From Amoeboradix gromovi (lineage: Eukaryota > Sanchytriomycota > Sanchytriomycetes > Sanchytriales > Sanchytriaceae), in the NCBI GenBank assembly GCA_018985225.1, contig JADGIF010000148.1:1-17275 (forward strand): DNA of 17,275 nucleotides, written 5' to 3'. Below the pieces are notes generated by a model, which saw only the letters and a program-made list of their open reading frames with translations, searched no databases and was not told the DNA's origin. Positions 13,570 through 17,275 of the stretch are shown here, piece after piece. The translations under genes were made by a program, and so were the position numbers. Numbering within the stretch: position 1 is the stretch's first letter; the number at the start of each line of letters is the position of its first letter.

Positions 13570-15039
13570 ATGTTTTTTGAGACAAGCACAAATATGACTA
13601 GAGTTATATTTGACTCAATTCACAAGACAATTGAATTAGAAGACTATCTGTGGAGAATTGTGGATACTGACTACTTCCAGAGGCTGAGGCATTTGAAGCA
13701 AACTGGTATAAATAGTTATGTTTATGCATCTGCTACTCACTCTAGATTTGAACATTCAATTGGTGTATGTCATTTAGCTGGTGTCTTTATTAAGAAGCTA
13801 CATTACAAGCACCCCAATATTATTTCTAAACACGACATTATCTACATACAAATTGCAGCCTTGCTTCACGATGTAGGACACGGTCCCTTTTCTCATCTGT
13901 TCGAACGTGCGATGACACGACTGAATAAGAAGTTTGATCATGAACTGCAGTCTGTTACCATCTCTAAACTTATATTGACTTCAGTCCTCCCTATATGTAA
14001 ATTTGATTTTACGTTGGACTTAAACTTAGTAGCTGCAATCATCACTGGTGATACCGAACATCCTTATATAAAGTCCAAGCCATTTCTAAATGATATTGTG
14101 CACAACAGCAGCTCAGGCTTGGATGTTGACAAATTTGACTATTTGTTGCGCGACTCTTATCAATCTGGTATGTCGGTGACATTTGATGTCGATAGGATAT
14201 TTAAAATGGCTGTTTTGGCTTCCAAAATACCTAATTCATTGGACCCAAAGGATTATGTTCTAGCTTATCCTGAAAAAGAGAAATATCATTTATTAGAAGT
14301 TTTCACGAGTAGACACCGTATGCACAGACTTGTGTACACACATCCTGTATCAAGAGCTATTGAATTTATGGTTATAGATCTGTTTCAACTTGCAGATGAG
14401 TATTTCAATTTCTCAGAACTAATTCAAACCGACTATCTACGGCTGACAGATGACATCCTCTTAGAAATTGGTAGAAGCAGTAATTCTAAACTGAAAGAAG
14501 CCAGAAACATCTCGCAAAGAATAGGTAAAAGGCAGATTTACAAAAAAGTAATGCAGAAGATACTTCCCGAGAAAGTCTACAAGAGCTTGCTACTGCAGCA
14601 CAACAAAGACAAATATTTCATGCTAAAATATGCTGATGACATTGAATTTCCAAAAGATAACGTAATAGTTGATTTATTTAAAGTGAATTTTGGCAAAGGA
14701 ACTCAGAATCCGATTCAATGGATCAATTACGTAGATAGGGACCATAATTTGATTCCATTAGAGTCTTTTAGAATGGAAGATGTGACAGGGACAGGACCAG
14801 TAGCATTTGAGGAGTATATGTTGCGAATATATTGTAAAAATGAAGAATATTTACCAAAAGTACTGGATATTGTTGAAAAGTATTGGAATTTGGAATTGTC
14901 TAATAGTTGTAGAGGACCATTTGTGAATTATACTCCAAAAAAGAATCATGACCATGAGGCTGATAAATTATTGTCAAATGATTTGAGTTTATCACCAACA
15001 CCCGCTGGGAACCATAAAAAAAGAAGATTTGGGGAATAA
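13570..15039 (+). CDS. SAMHD1: SAMHD1-type HD-domain dNTP triphosphohydrolase
   Basis: A 489-residue HD phosphohydrolase. SAMHD1 splits dNTPs into deoxynucleoside and triphosphate and keeps nuclear dNTP pools low. The HD core is intact: QRLRHLKQTG, HSRFEHSIGV with metal ligand His62, LLHDVGHGPFSH with the His100-Asp101 pair and His109, FDHELQS with His124, and GLDVDKFDYLLRD with Asp187 at the fourth metal position. Tyr191 matches the nucleotide-contacting Tyr of human SAMHD1. There is no SAM domain in front, so the protein starts with the HD domain, as in several protist members. The C terminus has a basic KKRR tail (HKKRRFGE). ATG 13570 is used; ATG 13594 (MTRVIFD) also fits. The stop lies inside AATAAA (15035-15040). 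Confidence 0.93.
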   Translation: MFFETSTNMTRVIFDSIHKTIELEDYLWRIVDTDYFQRLRHLKQTGINSYVYASATHSRFEHSIGVCHLAGVFIKKLHYKHPNIISKHDIIYIQIAALLHDVGHGPFSHLFERAMTRLNKKFDHELQSVTISKLILTSVLPICKFDFTLDLNLVAAIITGDTEHPYIKSKPFLNDIVHNSSSGLDVDKFDYLLRDSYQSGMSVTFDVDRIFKMAVLASKIPNSLDPKDYVLAYPEKEKYHLLEVFTSRHRMHRLVYTHPVSRAIEFMVIDLFQLADEYFNFSELIQTDYLRLTDDILLEIGRSSNSKLKEARNISQRIGKRQIYKKVMQKILPEKVYKSLLLQHNKDKYFMLKYADDIEFPKDNVIVDLFKVNFGKGTQNPIQWINYVDRDHNLIPLESFRMEDVTGTGPVAFEEYMLRIYCKNEEYLPKVLDIVEKYWNLELSNSCRGPFVNYTPKKNHDHEADKLLSNDLSLSPTPAGNHKKRRFGE

Positions 15040-15040
15040 A
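15035..15040 (+). terminator. AATAAA containing the SAMHD1-like stop codon
   Basis: The stop TAA (15037-15039) is the core of AATAAA (15035-15040). If used, cleavage must occur a few bases after the stop, unless the second signal at 15044 is the working one. Confidence 0.45.
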
Positions 15041-15043
15041 AGC

Positions 15044-15055
15044 AATAAATTTATT
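15044..15055. terminator. Bidirectional poly(A) signal palindrome AATAAATTTATT
   Basis: The same 12-bp palindrome as at 382-393. It lies 4 bp past the SAMHD1-like stop and 15 bp past the stop of the minus-strand small frame at 15071-15223, exactly between two converging frames. Confidence 0.55.
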
Positions 15056-15070
15056 TGAATTAAAATGTAT

Positions 15071-15223
15071 TTACTTCTTCAAGAGTGCTGAAATTGGCAA
15101 TTGCTGGTTCAGCTTTGAGTATTTTAAAGCCAGCTGCGATACTGGTATATCTTGTTGTTCATTTGCCAATTGCTTTAATGCTGTCATAGAATCCAATTCC
15201 ATGATATTTAACAGGCGAAACAT
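15071..15223 (-). CDS. Small hypothetical protein (50 aa)
   Basis: On the minus strand ATG 15223 opens 50 codons ending TAA at 15073-15071. Pieces include MFRLLNIMELDSMTALKQ and, near the end, LNQQLPISALLKK. Composition is coding-like (many Leu, Gln and Lys, no odd runs) and helical. In-frame ATGs also lie 7 and 12 codons downstream. I do not recognise the family. Support comes from the reading and from the bidirectional poly(A) palindrome 15 bp past its stop. A 5' exon upstream is possible, since the frame is open a little further before TAG. Too short for confident homology. Confidence 0.45.
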   Translation of the reverse strand: MFRLLNIMELDSMTALKQLANEQQDIPVSQLALKYSKLNQQLPISALLKK

Positions 15224-15327
15224 TGATGACCGCGCTTTTCCATACCGCTAATCCAGGTGCTTGGCGTGTTGCATATAAGTGAATCACTATATGGGACACC
15301 AAATATAAAAACTAGACTAGCTCGTTT

Positions 15328-15663
15328 TTAAAGGAGGTGCTCCATACGGAGGAAATCATTAATAAAAGATCTTTTATTATACCAATTTTCTTTCATTGAT
15401 TGTATTCCTCTTTTCAAAATAAAACTAGAAGACCCACTATCTCTTTCAAATATATGAGGTCTTTGAGCATCTAAGCAAAAGGTGCATTTTCTTAGACGTT
15501 ATTCTTTTTTAGAGTCATTTTGTAATGTTATGCTAACATCATTACTCTTATCTATTCTAGTTTTTACAGAGTAATAGTGATATTTTGTTTGAAATAAAGA
15601 TTGGATGAAAGAGTAAGAGAATAACTGTACAGAATATTTATTTTTGAATTTCGATACAAAAAG
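15328..15663 (-). pseudogene. Open frame with one in-frame TAA, CxxC motif, no ATG
   Basis: On the minus strand one frame runs from 15663 to a TAA at 15330-15328, broken only by TAA at 15501-15499. The first half reads like a real protein (SFIQSLFQTKYHYYSVKTR, ITLQNDSKKE). The second half contains RLRKCTFCLDAQRPHIFERD and later NKRSFINDFLRMEHLL. Both halves share the frame, have balanced composition and hold a CxxC pair. There is no ATG in the first half, and no GT..AG unit of the right length to remove the TAA was found. It may be a decayed gene, a gene with a missed 5' exon, or a stop read through. The family is not recognised. Confidence 0.3.
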
Positions 15664-15824
15664 TTATTTATTTTCCTTTCATACTCGTCAACTCCGCAAC
15701 TAGCTGAATGTCCACTCGTCTCTTAAATCCATAAAGTAATAAAGCTGAAATAATGTTCAAAGTTGTTACAGAAAGTTAGTCCAGTTTCTATATTTGATGT
15801 CCCATATGTGACGCTCTGAACTGT

Positions 15825-16133
15825 CTCCTCGTTAAAAGCCCTGATTTCCGAGAAAATCGAGAATATCCACAGAGAAACTAGCAATGCTAGATCTCCGGTA
15901 CAGTGATTGCTCACGCTTTCACTACCCTGAGGCGGGATTGAATAAGGATGCATATACTTGATGTATACGTCTCTATCTATCTTCAAATGACAATCGGTAC
16001 AAGTGTAGGTTTCTAAATTAGTTTTCTTCAGAGTACCACACCTTGTACATGGCATCGAATTTCCTGTTTGGACCAGCTTATCAGTCTGAGACGAATGTAT
16101 GCTGTACCTGCTAGTTATTTCTTTAGATTTGAT
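15825..16133 (-). mobile_element. Decayed TnpB/Fanzor-like 3' end with zinc ribbon (copy 4)
   Basis: The minus-strand frame, open from 16133, reads KLVQTGNSMPCTRCG, then ETYTCTDCHLKIDRDV. This is the C-x2-C...C-x2-C-x4-DRD signature of the zinc ribbon plus RuvC-III aspartate of TnpB and Fanzor nucleases. The usual Asn-Ala after DRD is lost (VYIKYMHP), and only the C-terminal end is present, so no nuclease can be made. The ORF itself runs on to 15723 without meaning. Downstream of the DRD codons come conserved hairpins (GAGA-T-CTAGC-ATT-GCTAG-TT-TCTC; GATTT-TCTCGG-AAATC), where TnpB loci encode the 3' part of their guide RNA. Five other stretches share this 3' part. The TnpB/Fanzor call is from motif only. 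Confidence 0.55.
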
Positions 16134-16164
16134 TTACCATTTGCGAAAAGAATTTCGAGTATTT

Positions 16165-16395
16165 AGGCTATTAAAAAAATCTGGAAAAGTCTTGAAGTTA
16201 TACAAAAATACATACAAATTCGCGATAAATGATTTATTAAAGAAAATAGTCAAGCTGTATGCTCCGTTGTAGTGATTTCTCATGCTTCAACTACTCTGAG
16301 ACCAGATTAAACAGGAATGCATGCACTGAAATTATATGATACTTACTACCACATGGTCTCTATCCTTCCAGATTACAACTCAATTGATGAAAAGA
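16165..16395 (-). repeat. Relic repeat copy 5 (TnpB/Fanzor-like 3' end)
   Basis: The plus strand matches 15825-16000: CCGTTGTAGTGATTTCTCATGCTTCAACTAC against CGGTACAGTGATTGCTCACGCTTTCACTAC (written in parts: TGATTTCTCATGCTT/TGATTGCTCACGCTT), CTCTGAGACCAGATT/CCTGAGGCGGGATT, and TGCATGCACTGAA/TGCATATACTTGA. The element strand has a TGTAATCTGGAAGGA...GAGAC remnant of the C-x-L...DRD codons, out of frame. A stem GTAGT...ACTAC remains. It is more decayed than copy 4 and lies in the same orientation directly upstream of it, as a tandem. Confidence 0.5.
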
Positions 16396-16419
16396 TAGAA
16401 TGCCAAATATTTTTTCAAT

Positions 16420-16472
16420 TGAAAAGTCTGCAGAGAGACTAATATTGGAGCAATACAGCTCATGTTATCACA
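16420..16472 (-). repeat. Possible sixth fragment of the relic repeat
   Basis: TCTGCAGAGAGACTAATATTGG on the plus strand loosely matches ATCCACAGAGAAACTAGCAATG of the 15825 copy (parts: CAGAGAGACTA/CAGAGAAACTA), followed by CAGCTCATGTTATCAC, like CAGTGATTGCTCAC. The match is short and weak. From 16473 to the cyclin start (16759) I see only the AATAAATGATTTATT near-palindrome at 16472-16486 and A/T-rich sequence. Confidence 0.2.
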
Positions 16473-16758
16473 ATAAATGATTTATTTAATGAAAAGAATG
16501 ATAGGTCATTACAAACGCACGTTGCATTGACACGTTTATTACTTGTAAGATGGATCCTGTGATAATTTAAAGGAAACAAAATAAACTAGCTAAATGTTCC
16601 GCTGCTGCTCGTTGATTTAGTTTTCTGTTTATTCCAGTGAAATTAATTAATTTGTTTTTCAACCAATGAAATGTTGCATTACATTGCCTTCCGCACCTCT
16701 AAAACAATTAGACATGGAGTCGTAATATAAATGGGAGCGAGTCCCTTAAACTATAAAA

Positions 16759-17148
16759 ATGTCCATTTCCAAAGGAATAAAAAACTATCTACACACAATT
16801 CTAAGTGACGAGGTCTACGAGAAGCTAGTTATATTTAAGCATACCTTTAAGATTAACAAGAACGTATTTTTGGTCGCGATCAACTACTACGAGTGCATAA
16901 AGCACCTGAAAATGGAAAACCATACCCCATTTACATTGTTTGCGAGCTGCTTAGTACTTTCATTAAAAACATGTGAAGATGACAAGTGGATGAATAGTTA
17001 CATAGCTGAAGCGTTGGACATTGATTTAAGAACATTGTACACAATTGAAAAGACTATACTGACAAACATGAATTATAATCTCATAAATATTGAGGGAGTC
17101 CAGAGAACTAGGACTCAGTTAAGACGACTATCGATATCGACCATATAA
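16759..17148 (+). CDS. Short cyclin-box protein (129 aa)
   Basis: A single cyclin box. Cyclins bind and activate cyclin-dependent kinases. Seen: NKNVFLVAINYYECIKHLK as helices 1-2, TPFTLFASCLVLSLKTCED as helix 3, with the conserved Lys and the ED pair of the K-x-x-E-D motif, then IAEALDIDLRTLYTIEKTIL with the conserved Glu, and NMNYNL closing the box as in cyclin N domains (usual form LxxLxYxL). Only about 20 residues follow, so there is no second box. It resembles small Pho80- or cyclin-N-only proteins. ATG 16759 has an A-rich context (aaaaATG); an upstream out-of-frame ATG at 16731 overlaps it. AATAAA directly follows the stop (17149-17154). The partner kinase is unknown. Confidence 0.75.
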   Translation: MSISKGIKNYLHTILSDEVYEKLVIFKHTFKINKNVFLVAINYYECIKHLKMENHTPFTLFASCLVLSLKTCEDDKWMNSYIAEALDIDLRTLYTIEKTILTNMNYNLINIEGVQRTRTQLRRLSISTI

Positions 17149-17154
17149 AATAAA
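17149..17154 (+). terminator. AATAAA directly after the cyclin stop codon
   Basis: The hexamer begins at the base after the TAA (17146-17148). Confidence 0.5.
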
Positions 17155-17198
17155 TTAGATTTATACCATTAAAGTACAACATTTGAATTAGTTTTAAG

Positions 17199-17275
17199 CT
17201 TTCCAAGCTTATTAAAGCTCCTAGTTTACTAAAAATCAAGACTTTCCACATAAATTGAAAAAGCCAGTCGCCTGC
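17199..17275 (-). repeat. 77-bp perfect inverted repeat, right copy (runs off the window)
   Basis: This is the exact reverse complement of 11962-12038. The match extends to the last base of the window, so its outer limit is unknown. Its inner limit is at 17199, 45 bp past the poly(A) signal of the cyclin gene. It is part of a second copy of the same Tc1-like relic, in opposite orientation. Confidence 0.98.

Noticed and set aside
16731-16808. Upstream ATG frame overlapping the cyclin start
   Set aside because: It is out of frame and 25 codons long with no coding signal. It could act as a uORF, but nothing here supports that beyond its presence.

Overview
The window looks like a compact nuclear genome of a eukaryote. 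The recognisable genes are eukaryote-specific: a MADS-box factor, CWC15, KTI12, an IPI3/WDR18-like WD protein, a TAF1C/RRN6-like protein, SSU72, COQ6, MED18, a sodium/glucose symporter, a SAMHD1-type dNTPase and a cyclin. The sequence is AT-rich, and start and stop signals fit the standard code. Spacing is extreme: 12 to 60 bp between many genes, poly(A) signals overlapping stop or start codons, and one divergent pair that leaves little room for promoters. Nearly all genes are one exon. One gene is broken by exactly 19 nt with GT..AG ends, and a second 19-nt candidate lies in a small gene. COQ6 implies ubiquinone synthesis and so a respiring mitochondrion, which argues against a mitosome-only parasite. 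Three sugar or solute carriers in 17 kb would suit a host-dependent protist, but I cannot place the lineage.

Layout. 1-86 is a relic repeat that abuts the MADS-box gene (112-378). A small minus-strand gene follows (461-623). Then comes a plus-strand run of SLC2-like sugar porter, CWC15 and KTI12 (814-3679). IPI3-like (minus) converges on KTI12 and diverges from TAF1C-like (plus, to 6256). SSU72 (6320-6907), a 527-bp gap and COQ6 (7435-8634) come next. Two opposed relic repeats fill 8644-9045. MED18 and the SGLT-like symporter are on the minus strand (9164-11576). A decayed Tc1/mariner-like element (11642-12038) precedes a split MFS gene (12055-13441, minus), which diverges from the SAMHD1-like gene (13570-15039). 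From 15040 to 16758 there are two small minus-strand frames and a cluster of decayed TnpB/Fanzor-like 3' ends. A one-box cyclin gene (16759-17148) follows. The last 77 bp are a perfect inverted copy of 11962-12038.

The conserved genes are mostly housekeeping: transcription (MADS, MED18, SSU72, TAF1C-like), splicing (CWC15), ribosome and tRNA maturation (IPI3-like, KTI12), the dNTP pool (SAMHD1), quinone synthesis (COQ6) and uptake (three carriers). I see no sign that they form one pathway. The most unusual material is the 19-nt introns, the dispersed family of TnpB/Fanzor-like 3' ends with conserved hairpins, the perfect inverted repeat bracketing the right third of the window, and poly(A) signals fused to stop codons or built as bidirectional palindromes.
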